From NCBI RefSeq assembly GCF_032854445.1, contig NC_088301.1, forward strand, positions 49,473,116-49,537,115: DNA of 64,000 bases. Direction: 5' to 3'. How positions within the stretch are numbered: position 1 is the first letter of the stretch; the number at the start of each line of letters is the position of its first letter. The notes under the pieces were generated by a model. That model was not told the DNA's origin. It ran no database searches and worked only from the letters and a program-made list of their open reading frames with translations. A program made the position numbers and the translations under genes. Below are positions 1-12,600 of the stretch, in pieces. Origin of the DNA: Liolophura sinensis (taxonomy: Eukaryota; Mollusca; Polyplacophora; Chitonida; Chitonidae).

Positions 1-1182
1 GAAGTATAGTCTTAATGGTTAATTCAGTCTTGAAATACGTATTTAACACCACGTTTTTTGGCATTGCCCTTGATCTTGTTACTGTTGTCAATATGTCCCG
101 TACGAAGTGGAAGAGCGACCCCTTGTCCAGAGGCTCGTATTCTTTCCAAGCTGTAGGTAAGAAGTCCGGTAATGTGTGTGCTTGTTCCACGGTATTGTCA
201 CCGGAAACTTGTCGCCTTGTACTGATATAATACACTCGGTACTGGTCCCTCGAGACGTACCTGGGCTTTAGCTCGACCTACCAAATGATCTAATACACAT
301 CCGAATATATATATATATATATATATCTTCAATTTTGGTACTGGCATTCATTTATTATCGAACAAACCGTCGTACGTGACACTATTTCATCCTTGTAGTA
401 ATTCATGTGTTGTTTATCAGAAACAAAGAAGGGAGACCAGGACGGGAAGGAAAGCAGCGGAAGAAGTAGAAACATACCTAAAATTAGCCTATGCTGCCCC
501 AGAGAAAATGTCATCTAGTTTTGTAGCTCTACTTTCTCTACTGTTGCCTATCTTCGAGTTCATTCTCTAAAGCCAATATACTTGTATAGTACAGAAATTA
601 ATGTATGTTCTTTATCTGTGTTGTTTCCACGTTCAAGGCACAAACCAGCCGTTGGAGAAATTCTTGACCAGTGAGGTCTAATAAATTGCAGTTTACTTCA
701 CTGTATTATTTCGCCCCATGCTGCTGAAGCCCTGGTTCTAGGAGACGCATAAGTTGTTACTATTTACTATTTCTACCGTAAAATAAAGGCTTGATGCTTA
801 TATTTATAGGTTATTAGAATGTATGGTCGAGTCATGGACGCCCAGGAAAGGAAATAGTAAATATACTATTTATTTATTTACTATTATTTATTATTATTTA
901 TTTGTCAAAAACGTAAGTAAATAAACTCGAACGCTAAACAAATTGGGTAAAACCGTGCTAATTATTTCATATCGCGTAACAATAGCGGATAGCCGGTTGC
1001 GGATGAATATGGAATACTGAATGGAGCACTTTCATTGGCTGACGGAAAACTGGGTGAGGCGCACGTGGCCGAAGCGGTATTTTACAAACAGAAGTGTAAA
1101 GAAAAGGAATGCAGACGTTTCAGTGAAAATTAAAGGTGCAGTTATTGAAAACTGCGCCACCGAACAGACAAGTGTAATCTTT
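1..1182. other. No gene recognised
   Basis: AT-rich sequence with an (AT)11 tract and a TTATTTATTTA-rich stretch near 868-902. Short open frames show no family motif. Confidence 0.5.
305..326. repeat. (AT)n microsatellite
   Basis: Eleven AT units. Confidence 0.95.
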
Positions 1183-1680
1183 TCAGGATGAGGACGAAAG
1201 AGAAGTAGGGTTTGCTGACAAAGTTAGCTGATTATCCTTGGGATTCTGTGCTAAAGTTGATGGTATCGGAGTCGAGAAAACTTCGTTTGTGTGCACTTGA
1301 ACTGACCGTCCAGGGAGTGGAAGCTCGAGAGATGGTTGACTGAAGGCGCGATTGCCCTGAAGTAAACTCGACATTTGCTTCTGCTCTGCGTGATCTAATT
1401 TAGACTCATACTCCTGGATGCTAGCAAGGGATCTGTGTCCGGTGATCTGCATATTTTTATGTGCATCGACGCCAGATTTTACAAGGGTTTGGACGGTTGT
1501 TTTTCGGACCGAATGATTAGTTTTCCGGCCTTTCAGACCAGCAGCCTCGGCTGCCCTCTTCATTAGCTCTCCCAAACGATGCTCTCCCATTGGAGTGGAG
1601 TAATACCACACAGCTGCATCAGGTTTGAGGCGACATTCGGGAATTGTGTGTCCAGCTCTGGGCCATCAAATGGATCAAGT
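1183..1680 (-). pseudogene. Crypton-type tyrosine recombinase, C-terminal catalytic fragment
   Basis: An open frame of about 165 codons ends at 1183. It reads VWYYSTPMGEHRLGELMKRA, then NHSVRKT, ITGHRSL and EYESK. Counting from the GTG codon at 1609-1611, His33-x-x-Arg36, His59 and Tyr68 fit the C-terminal catalytic residues of tyrosine recombinases. The NHSxRKT arrangement is typical of Cryptons and the domesticated DUF3504 proteins of animals. The N-terminal half, including the first catalytic Arg, is absent. A second frame upstream (about 1612-1755, containing DPFDLTDAEICMLLDPFDG) runs into it out of phase after a possible splice acceptor, so the locus looks frameshifted, or an exon boundary was missed. 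The tail is Ser/Thr/Pro-rich. Either a dead Crypton or the last exon of a gene starting to the right. Confidence 0.7.
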
Positions 1681-1759
1681 AGCATGCAAATTTCAGCGTC
1701 GGTGAGATCAAAAGGGTCAGAATTTGATTGATCGGCAGCCGTGCTTGTTGTGGCGTCTG

Positions 1760-3317
1760 CTAGTTGACAAACAAAAAGTAGTCCGTACGTGAGACGTCAC
1801 AGTTACAACTGACCAATATATCAAATATATTTGACAGTTGTGTTTACTACGTGATATAGTAGGCGCTGGACACTTAGATGTGTAATAATAAATGATATGC
1901 ATAATTGCGCAGATGTAACAAAAATCAATCGTCTGTTTTTAGTGATGAATGACAGACAATCATCATTCTAGGCATGACATCCAGTTCAGATTTTAACATA
2001 GACGTCCGTGAATAATTTCTAGGTCCAATAAAAATATTTGTAAAATAAATAGGTCTTATGATTATTGCCTTTGAACGCCGATTCACGGTTTATGAATGCT
2101 TAGACTATAATACTTGACACTTAACATTTCGACAATCACGATTTTACTGTTGCAGTATGGTATTTTACTTCTCGTTCCACCTCCCACGCATTGTTGCTCC
2201 AATAAAGCCTTAAAAGAAGAAAATAAAGACCATAATGAACAGCTTTTTAGGGATTTTGATGGAACAACAATGCGAAGAGGTGATACGAGGCTACGAAGCG
2301 ATGGCGATATTACAATTGAAAAGCATTTCACGTCACATGAAGATGCATGATACACTTAAATATCATGTCTTTTGTCGAGCCCTTCTGTCATAGCTATGCA
2401 ATATGTAAACAGTATTTGCCGATAAGATGCACATCATCTTTTATTATAATATAGTTGTTGTTTAACGCGGTAATCAAGAATATTTCACTTATAAGATGGC
2501 CACAAGCTTTAATATCGGGGGTGTCCCCGGGCTAAAGAGTCTGCCTTTTTTAAGTTACAAGCTAACTTTGCCACATGTGACTGAAATGTAGAAATCTCCA
2601 ACCTTTGTCCCTGTCTGCTCGACCCATCTTTTTCATATAAATAACATTATATTCTGAAACTCCTCAAAAGTAACTTCTTTAAAGCTCGATGCTTCTTATT
2701 CACAATAGACAATTGTTTATAATAAAGGAAACTATACGAATAATCAGGAAACTATACGAGAAATATCTTGACATTAGACAATGCTAAAGCATGAAACGCC
2801 CTCTATTCTGTGACAACAAGCTGTGTACAAACATCGAGTTTGACGCTTACGTCTGGCGTTAAGAAGAGCTTACGATATCATTCAAAGTTAAACGCAAATA
2901 ACCGTTTAAAACGTATTTTAGTAATATCCATGAAACAGCCATAACTATATGAGTTGCAATTCTCAGGAACATTGAATATCACACCCTATTCTGTTATTTT
3001 GCATTACACACGATTTTACATATACGTTTAAGAGCAACTTTGTAAAACAAAAATGGATTGTATATTTTGAAATTCAGTGATACGCATGTGTAAAAAAATT
3101 TCGAAATTCCTCGAGAATCAAGGCTACTTATTAACAGAACTGGCACATGGATGTTTACGTACATAATATGAAAACATGGTACAAAATTATAAATACCAGC
3201 AGAGATATGTTGAGTTAGGTATAACAAGGTATTAATTTTTTCAGATTTTAAATACAGAGCTTCCGAACACACGTTTATGGTATCACACAATCTTAACAAT
3301 TATTCGACAATCTTCAA
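1760..3317. other. Intergenic, no gene recognised
   Basis: Between the Crypton fragment and the urocanase 3' end. It holds a diverged SINE tail near 2452 and a direct repeat of GAAACTATACGA at about 2728 and 2749; nothing else is supported. Confidence 0.5.
2452..2535 (-). repeat. Diverged SINE tail fragment
   Basis: TTGTTTAACGCGGTAATCAAG followed after a gap-free stretch by ATTTCACTTATAAGATGGCC matches the reverse complement of the SINE tail with several substitutions. Confidence 0.5.
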
Positions 3318-3320
3318 TTA

Positions 3321-3338
3321 TTTATTTGAAAATTTATT
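3321..3338 (-). terminator. Candidate polyadenylation signals of the urocanase gene
   Basis: Read on the minus strand, AATAAA occurs at 3321-3326 and again at 3333-3338, about 180-195 bases past the stop codon. The spacing suits a short 3' UTR. The region is AT-rich, so chance matches are possible. Confidence 0.5.
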
Positions 3339-3517
3339 ACTGTCTTACAGGGTTTACTAAGCAGAATGAAAAAGGGACTTCATCTAACCAGAAAATTGCC
3401 AAATGTGTACATGGTCTTCGAAAGAGGATAAGAGAAACTTTTACAAGTTTCCAACATAGGTGAGAAGATTAATGTGATAATACCTGGCCACATAATTTAT
3501 GTTATAAGAAGTTACAT

Positions 3518-3658
3518 CTACACTCGCAGAGCATTGTCCAGTATGCTGTCGTTATTCACGTGGTGTGGAACGGTGACTTGAAGTTTCGGATTCGAGGACA
3601 TAGCTGCACAAATTATATCCTTCGCATTCTGATTTCCTGCCCAGCACCGTCTGGCAAC
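3518..3658 (-). CDS. UROC1: Urocanase coding exon 21, C-terminus (residues 632-677)
   Basis: Acceptor cttgtatccag. Encodes VARRCWAGNQNAKDII and ends ILDNALRV before TAG at 3518-3520, matching the family C-terminus. Confidence 0.96.
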   Translation of the reverse strand, partial: VARRCWAGNQNAKDIICAAMSSNPKLQVTVPHHVNNDSILDNALRV

Positions 3659-6600
3659 CTGGATACAAGAAAAAATGTGATAATTGGCAAATGACCACAC
3701 ATTTTACTGGTGAAATCCGGAATCTTGTCTATTTTCCTCCGTTAGGGTTTTTTCTGACTGTTCCAACGTACCGGCACAGTAGTCACGTTGTCATAAATGT
3801 ATGTTGTTATAAACGGCAGCAGATAAGAAAAAAGCCAGCTTTATGCAGGTGTTCGCCAAGGTCCTGTCCTCGGTCCACTATTATTGTTGTCAAACATTAA
3901 CAACCTACCTAATGATATTATAAACAAAATACGTCTTTTTGCAGATTTTACAAGTCTTCATGTTATATATGATAACCTGCAATGCCAAAATACACACCAA
4001 AAGAAGTCTTGTGTCTGATTTTCAAATAATAGAAACTTGGTTTGACAAATGGCTGGTTAGCTTCAATGCTTCAAAATCTAAGTCTGCGATTGTGTCAGGA
4101 CGAGCTTATCCCCTGCCTTTAAATCAGCTAATATCAACCCCTCTATATCAGATATACATCTTGGTGTTGCACTTTCTAAGAATGGATCGTAGAATGAACA
4201 TATAGAAATGTCATAGCAGCTGCCTCCAAAAAGTCAGCTGTTTTCTTTGCAATTAAATATTAGTTTGACAGAAAAATGTTTGGAGATAACGTATAAAAGC
4301 GTCGCTTGGCCTAGTCAGGAATACGCAGATGTTGTTAGGGATAATCTGACAGAAATGCAAGCTGAACGCACTAAAAGAGTGCAGAAGGACTGCTCACTCA
4401 ATTGTTCTACAATGAAATAAAAGCTTTTAAAAACACGTACCCACATAGACGCCACCTAGCCCAATGGCTCGAGAAGAATTAGGCAAAACACAGTGATATG
4501 AATTGCAATTTATTAGACGTCACTAGTCTAGAATTACTCAAAATTATGGGTTGTTAACACATTTGGAATATAATCACATTAACACAATGTAGAGGAACCC
4601 GGCCTCGGGGACCCTGTTGGGCTGATTTTGCCATTTCGAATTTTCTTAACTTTAAAGCGAAAAAAGACGAAAATGCGAGAAGCTGAAAATGTAGATATGA
4701 AATATGAAAATCATGAAAACAGGTGAAAGCATACAAATGAGATGCATCACGTCAATGTTCAGGTTTTTTTTCATAATATTTTCTTAATATCTCGTTTAAA
4801 GCCTTTTGGTTATTTAACTATGGTTTTAAACACGAAATCATAAAATTAAGAAATAATCAGTTGCCAATATTTAATATCTAAACCTTATTTCTGCTCTAAC
4901 ACAATGGCATTTCATTAAATGATACTGATTTGTCTGTTTGTCTTATGCATTCTAGGTTAAAGAATCAACAGGTGTGATACAGTATGCATTTTCACGCGGT
5001 CTGGGTTTCTGATAGAAAAACAAATAAGGGGAGACCACTTTAAATCGTCTGCGTTAGCTGATCAGCACATTGGATGATTTCGCTTGGAATGCATTAAACA
5101 TGATTTAATAATGTTCAGATTCTGTAGATTACCCTTCTTTCATTTCTTGACCTTAATAATGGATTTAGCCCAATTATTAAAGGGTAATTAGCTGAAGTTA
5201 ATGTTACCAGTTAACATATCCATGACGTAACGTTGGACTTACCCCATTAGAAACATCCCAATCAAGCATAGATCGAGCCCGCTTGCTCGCCTCCTGGAAG
5301 ATAACAAAGAAGTTGTGCAGTTCATAATCATTAATGCAGCTAAAAAATAGATACTACCAACTCGTTATGTTTATGCACCCTAGTTTGTCATATAATTAGG
5401 TATAATTCTTATTTACCTCAGTTCCGTCTAGAACAAGACCGAAGCCACCATTGATTACTTCTCCCCTGTGAACAAAAACACGACGTATTTAACAGACAGT
5501 CGCCTTTTCAAGTTTCTAAGCGTGCCAACAATCCAAGGGGAAGTGTCCTTATGACATAGGCCAGCCGCATATTGTGACATATAGAGCACAGTTTTCGTAT
5601 AGCGGTCTGTGAAAAGCATTTTTGTAATTAAACATTTATGGATATCTGTTGTATGAAGTTATTGTGATAAATAAGTTAAAAAGATTAAGAAAACTGAATG
5701 GCCTACCACCCGACTCCTCCGCCGTTGTGAAGAGCAACCCATGTGGCTCCCCTAAAGCTGTCACCAATCACATTTTGCACTGCCATATCTGAATGAAATG
5801 AACGAAAAAAAAGGGTTTCATGCCTCTGTATTTTACTTCCTCCTTACTGAACTAAGAAATTGTCTTTATATGGCTCTCCAGCGAACGAGACGAAATCTAA
5901 GCTTCGAAACAGACATTTATATGCTATAGCTATCAATCATAAAAAACTTTCTGGGTGAATAATGGCAGGATCAGTTTCGAAAAAAACGTTCAACACAAAG
6001 CACCAAGGAACTGAGAAAGTATGTACAGGTTTCTGTCACTTAAAGTCCTTAAAAATTGATATAATTCATACATCTATATAATTTTGGAACCAGTCTTATG
6101 ACCATTAGTATAGGTCAGCTGAGTGTAAGATCAATTCGTATGTAAGAACAATTTTTGTAATTAGCTAAAGATCAGATGTACCTGCACAAAATGCCGAACC
6201 GTCATAGATATTGGATGTCTCTCTGTAGGGACTATCGGTGCCGCTTACATCATGATGGTCTCTGCTGATGACGACGGGGGCCTACAGGAGGACATAAAGT
6301 GGTTTACTACAATATGTTTTTGTTACAGAGAGCTAGAAATAAGAATTAACAACTGCACCTTTACTTTTGTTTACTTTTTCTTTTCAGAAAATAGCTAAGG
6401 GTTGAATTTACATTGCTCCAAACCGTGGAATTATTTAATGAAGAGATAAAAAGGCAGTAACATTTAGCTCTTAAAACATCCCAGAATTCTAGCTTTTCGT
6501 CGTGTAATTCAGGTGGTATGAAAACGCACCTTGATGGTCCCATCTTTTATGGCTTTATTAAAAGCAACTGCAATTGCCGATCGCCCGTTCATATCGGCAT

Positions 6601-9600
6601 ACAGGATCCGTGCTTGTGACCCAACAACCTAGAAGAAAATATAAATTTAAGTGAGTATAATCGACACTCGTCATTCGTCAGTTATAACTAACATTCTGGA
6701 TTAGCTATCACAAAACCAATTTCCAGCACGATGATCAACACAAAACACCACGAAAGAACTACCGGTCCGAAAGTAAAAATTCAGCACGGATTAATGCAAA
6801 GAGAAAGAAGCCAATCAATCATTAACAATTATGCCGGAAAGTCACAAGAAATTTTCTAACTGCCTTAATTTAATCAGTATCTTTATCTTTCTTTATCTTC
6901 ATCTTTATTTACCATATTTATAAAGATATGCAGATGTAATCTTAGATATTGCAATCGTATGGCGGGAGTAAAGTCTGGTGAAAGTAATGTATTATAGGTC
7001 ATGATTGTAAGGCGATTACACAGGTAAGAATGTAACATGTGACATAACACAGAACAATAATTACACAAAAAATATCAACGAGGAACCTTTGGAGATCAAA
7101 GAGCAAGAAGATGATTTTTATTTTAGACTTGACATGTGAAAAACAAATTGTTGGTTTGAGGTCGATTGTCAATTTGTTCCATTACCGAGCCCCCGTAACA
7201 TACAGTGTATGTATAGTGTAAATGGAAGAATGGGACATAAAGGTTGAATCTGTGATTTCGGGTTAATTTGTAAGATATCAGAGCAGAGGTAAAATTATTT
7301 GTCTGAAAGAACTTTTAGTTTTCTAAATATTGGTGCAGTATGTTCAGATCTGAAAAGGTAATTTATCTCAGCGCACGTTTTTGGAGGAGAAGGATAGGCT
7401 GTAGATGAGTTAGGAAGGTGTTACCCCGGAGAGGATTTGCACAGAATAGGTATGGAGAGACAAGCGAGTGGCATAGAATAAGGAGGGTTTTTTTAAAGCA
7501 GTTTCTAATATGGTTAATTATACAGATGTTCCTGGATATTTTCATAGTTATATAAGCGATATGGCAAGTCCAAATTAATTTATCGTTAGAAACAATACCT
7601 AGAAACTTAAATTCACTCACCAGATTTGAAGTAGTGCTTTGTATAGTTTAACTGGGAAGATTAGCTAGATGGGATTTACGGTAAGGTTTGAGTATCATGT
7701 ACTGAGTTTCGCTTGCAGTTAGGGATCATTTATTTTGTTTTGAGAGCCATTTGAGGACTGATTCAAGTTCCTTTGAAACAATGTGTAATAATTCCTTGGT
7801 GTTAGCAGAATCCAAGTTGTTCTTAATCGAAAGTATGTATTTTATGTTACGATGTTTGACGTTCCGATTTTATGTAACACGATGCATAGACATACCCTGG
7901 TCCCAGGTTAAGCGAAATATTACAAATTGCACATGCAGGACTATTTGGTTGCTATTCACGTATGGGTAATGAAGAATGTCGAATGTGACATTACTCTTTC
8001 TGAGGTCAACATGGTGACAGAAATAAGCCATATATAAATCAACCAAGATTATGACAAAACGAAAAGTATATTAACATATTATCGGTGGGCAGACAATCGG
8101 TCACTTGGTGATGCTTAACGGACATTGCTGCATAACCAACTGCTGGGTGAAAAACTAGACGTTCACTAATTTCGAAGATAGTGGGGCTTACCATTTGATG
8201 ACCGCCAGCTTGTTTTATCCAGCGTATGTTGTCAGTGTATTGCTGTCTGGTTGAATCGGGAACTGTAATGAGACAAGTTGGGAAAAATAATTTATTGGAT
8301 GCTTATTTCTGCTTCTTCAAAATCGATTAAGCAGAATAGTTCTTGCATTGTAACGTTTTAAACACAAGTATACCCATTTCGAGCATTTCCCAAAAGTAAA
8401 ATTGATATTATTACTGGTAATAAACGTCCATGCATTATGCAAATTTGATCGATTTATTTATTTGATTGGTGTTTTACGCCGTACTCAAGAATATTTCACT
8501 CATACGACGGCGGTCAGCATTATGGTGGGAGGAAACAGGGCTATGCAAATTTGACTGCAAATGGAAAACCAATGTTGTAAAAGTTGTGGAATAGGTTAAA
8601 AGCATCTGAGTGGAATAAAACAGATTTACACTATAAAAGTTGAAAAATATAATTAAAATCATGTACCTCCTTTTTCTATTATGTTGTTCATCACGTTTTC
8701 TGCAATCCTGTCAGTTGTCTCTAAGTCTGAGGAATCTCCGGAAGTACAAATCCATCTGAACATATAATAAGATTAAATTACATTACTGCGGATATGATAT
8801 AAAAGTATATGTCCTGTGTCTCATGGAGGGCAATAGTGTACTTTAAAAATACTCTTACCTAAAAGGTCCGAACCCCAGCGAGAAAATATCGCCCATGATG
8901 TCTTGAACGTATGATGGATAGCGAAAGCGGGTCCCACGCATGTCATCCACTTTTCCCACATCAGCGCCTAAACGACCAGAAAGTCACAAATTGGGATTTG
9001 AAATTCAGTTTGGATTTTCAACAAAAAACTACCGTGTACATAGAGAATGAAACAATGAGGTAGGTGACAGCCAATCTGATTTCCGCTAGGGCAAGCAGTT
9101 CTATATGTCGAATTGGTGAAAGTTTTGAATCCTTGTCCTATTAACGGGAGTGATTCTCTTACCCAGGGTCTGAGTACAATTACATTCGCACTAAAGCAAT
9201 AACATCTCTCTGTGTTTTTCAATGTTCTATCATTACAAACTGATTGATGCTGTAGAACTGATTGTGTAACTGTGAGTTATGTCTTACCCGCTCTGCTAGC
9301 TTCCAATAAAAATGCATTCCCGTAATCCCAAAAGTACAAGCCAACTTCTGCCAATCTGTTAATCGCTGCCACATGTCGTCTTAGGCTTACATGTAAACGA
9401 TAAAGCGCGATTTATTGTAAAATTTGAGGAGGTAACTTTAACAAAGATGTTGTTCTTCTGATAAAGATTCGAAAAACTAGCGTACAATTTTCATCTGAAG
9501 GTCTTTTAACATAGATCTGGAAATCTATTTCAAGGGAAATTCTGCCTTTTCAAACAGACCTACCTGTCTTGAACCAAGTTCTTGAACTTCATGGGATTCG

Positions 9601-12600
9601 CTTTCATCATTTCTCTGGCTTCATCATATGATAGCTTTACAAGATACAAAACTTCATAGATTATGATATTTAAGATAAAGCAGTTACCAGTTTCGACGTG
9701 CAGCTCTAATAAATTTAGCACAGTGAACATAAGGGTGTTCAAACATGAATACAAATACCTATTATGAGAAAACTAAAGTGCCACACACGCACTATTTAAA
9801 GAAACCCTTACTTATTTAGATGTTTCTAGTCAACAAATAGGTATTTGCGAATTCTTTTCAAGCAGTTTTGGTTGTGTTTTTTTTTTTCATGTTGCCAAAA
9901 TTCAGCATGGTGTTATATAATATTCAATCAAACCCCAAGGTAAACCCTTGGTGATAAGTATTTTTTTTCGCCTGCCTACCTGCACTGGGTAATAGCCTCC
10001 TAAGAAGGGATTGTGACAGGATGTTTGATCTGACCCCAGATCTACAAGCACATCTCCTGTGTTATCATATTCACAGACCAATCGCTCCCTGGAATGTAAT
10101 GAAAACACTAGAGTTTTAATTAATCAAAGATTCCACACCGACCCTACTCTATTTTAGACAATATTCCCGCAATCTGCAGTAGTCACTTTGACGGAAGAGC
10201 CTTATAAATCAAAATCCCACCCCAGTATGCGCCCGCCAAGATCTAGTCTACATCAGTCAGATCTCAACCCAACCGGCTTTAGGTAAGATCACATTTTCGC
10301 CTTTTTCAGTCGATTTTAACAAAACCTGCATAAATCGCAGTGCCACCAAACTTTGCATTTGTCATAATGGCATCACGTCCTGTGTTAGTCATAATGCCAC
10401 CATACCCTGTGTTAGTCATAATGCCACTAAACCCCGGGTTAGTCATAATGCCACCTAACCCCGGGTTAGTCATAATGACAACAATAGTCATATCTTCATC
10501 ACATCATGTACTATTAAAGATCCCAGCCCATGAACTTTTATTCAAGATCATACCACAGGTAATATCTGGGATCCAACCTGTTTTGGCCAAGATCCGACCC
10601 AAGATTCTGCTTGCCAATGCTGTCACGCCATTCTGTATTAGTCAACATTACACCAAAGTCTAGTGAAGACTCCACCCTAGCTTGCATTGGTGAAGATCCA
10701 TTGTATATTAATCAAGATCTGCATCCATAAAGTAGTATTCTGCGGGTGTAATAAGAATACCCGAGGCCTGGACCGTTTACATTGTTTCTAATAATATGCT
10801 ATTAACCTCGCTGCATTGTCGTGTTGGTAGGGACCGATTTCACCGATTATCATTTGACCATTTGCCAACATCATCACACTGATGTTACTGCTCTGGTTTC
10901 ATTCTCTTTATATTAGTCATAATTCCACCCCAGACTTTATTAATCAAGATTCACGAAGCACAAGAAAAGAAAATGATGAAGATGGTGATCCAGTATTGTA
11001 TTTTTGGTTGTATTTTAGAAATGGTAATATAATAGGTCTTACAGCATGTAGAGAGAAACCAGAGAAGGGTGTGATACTAGTAATTGCCAAATGTTTCACA
11101 CGTAACCGATGAAATTTGTATAATTAAAGACGTACAGCATAGAGAGTAATTCCAGAGCAGCGACGACAGTGTGATAGCTGGCAAATGGTCACACGTAACT
11201 GGTGAAATACGACCTCTTGTCAATTTACCCCAGTTATGGTTTTATTCTGGCTGCAAACGCATAAAAAGTCGCAAATCACACGCCCCTAGAACCATGGCTT
11301 AAGCACAAAAAGATAAAAAAATCGTGAAGCTATATTAATTGTAATGTATTAGACGTCATTGGTCTAGAAATACTCAAAATACAGACCTTGGGGATGCTCA
11401 GTCCACCATCAGAGTCCTAGTCCATCAGAGTCTTATGCAGGACTATCGTCAGTTTATCCCAGTTATAGTTTTATTCTAACTGTTCATGCAAATGTTTAAA
11501 AAGCAGCAACTTACACCCTTCTAGCACCATGGCTTAAGCAGAGCTAGGCAAACTGCAATCTATTTACAATCGACAGTCATCACACTTTAGAAAATAGAAT
11601 GCAAACACAATAGAATTGCATAGATTCATAATCTAATTCAGATTTTAAAACGACTTATGATGAAACTCTGTTCAGTACAAAATGCATAAATTTATCTTAC
11701 AAGATAAGAGCTACTTGCCAAAGATCCACAACGTTGCCATGATACCCCAGACTCAGAGTTTCCTTATCCTTACGAGCTCGTCGAATAATGCTGATACAGT
11801 CATCAAGGCTATCGGTGATTTCCTTTAACCAGCCTTGTCGGTGACGCTTCACTAAAGCTTCTTTACTCACCTTAAGAGAAAAATCCACATGATCGTATCA
11901 AATCTCATGTACAAAGAACAATTTATATTTATTCAAATCCTTGTGATGAAAAAGCCGATAATTTTTTTCTCACTTGAGCAAAACTTTATTTAAATGTAAA
12001 TTGATGAAGAAGAGGGATTTTAAACTAGGAAAAAATGTTAGTTGAGACATTGATTTTGTGATCAAGAATGAATGTTAGATGGTATAAAAATTCTACAAAT
12101 ATATTTCCAACAAAGCCCTTGCTCATACAAGTATGATTGGGATTTAATGGACTTCTACGCAGAGTATCTATCGATACTACAACCCATAAGAAATCGTTGG
12201 TACCAATTTCCAAATCTACTCTTCAAAGCACACATGTCTTTTTCGGCAATGCTGTCACTGTTTTGGGGTCTTGAAGACAATGAAGTCAAACCAGAGTGGC
12301 AATGGCCATTTATATATATAGTGTTCTTTTAACTGGTTGTCTCTTACACGCAGGTTATTGGAGACCAAGTACCATTCACCAATAAACACACACAAAATGA
12401 GTTCTGCGGAGTTTCCTAGTTTCCAAATGTAGATTGTTTACTCTCTTTTTTCCCGTTGATATACTCCGTCATATAAGTGAAAAAGTACGGTGTTTTACAA
12501 AATGTCTATCCTTTATTGGCGAGTGATACATGAATCTATGCGTCGAAACAGACATTCGTATACCAGCCGTCAACCAATAAGGACGTTCCAGGCCAATAAT

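Noticed and set aside
9366-9387. Acceptor gcag at 9366-9367 for urocanase exon 12
   Set aside because: It breaks the frame after VQD. The acceptor taag 20 bases earlier in the transcript adds LRRHVAA and restores both frame and family match.
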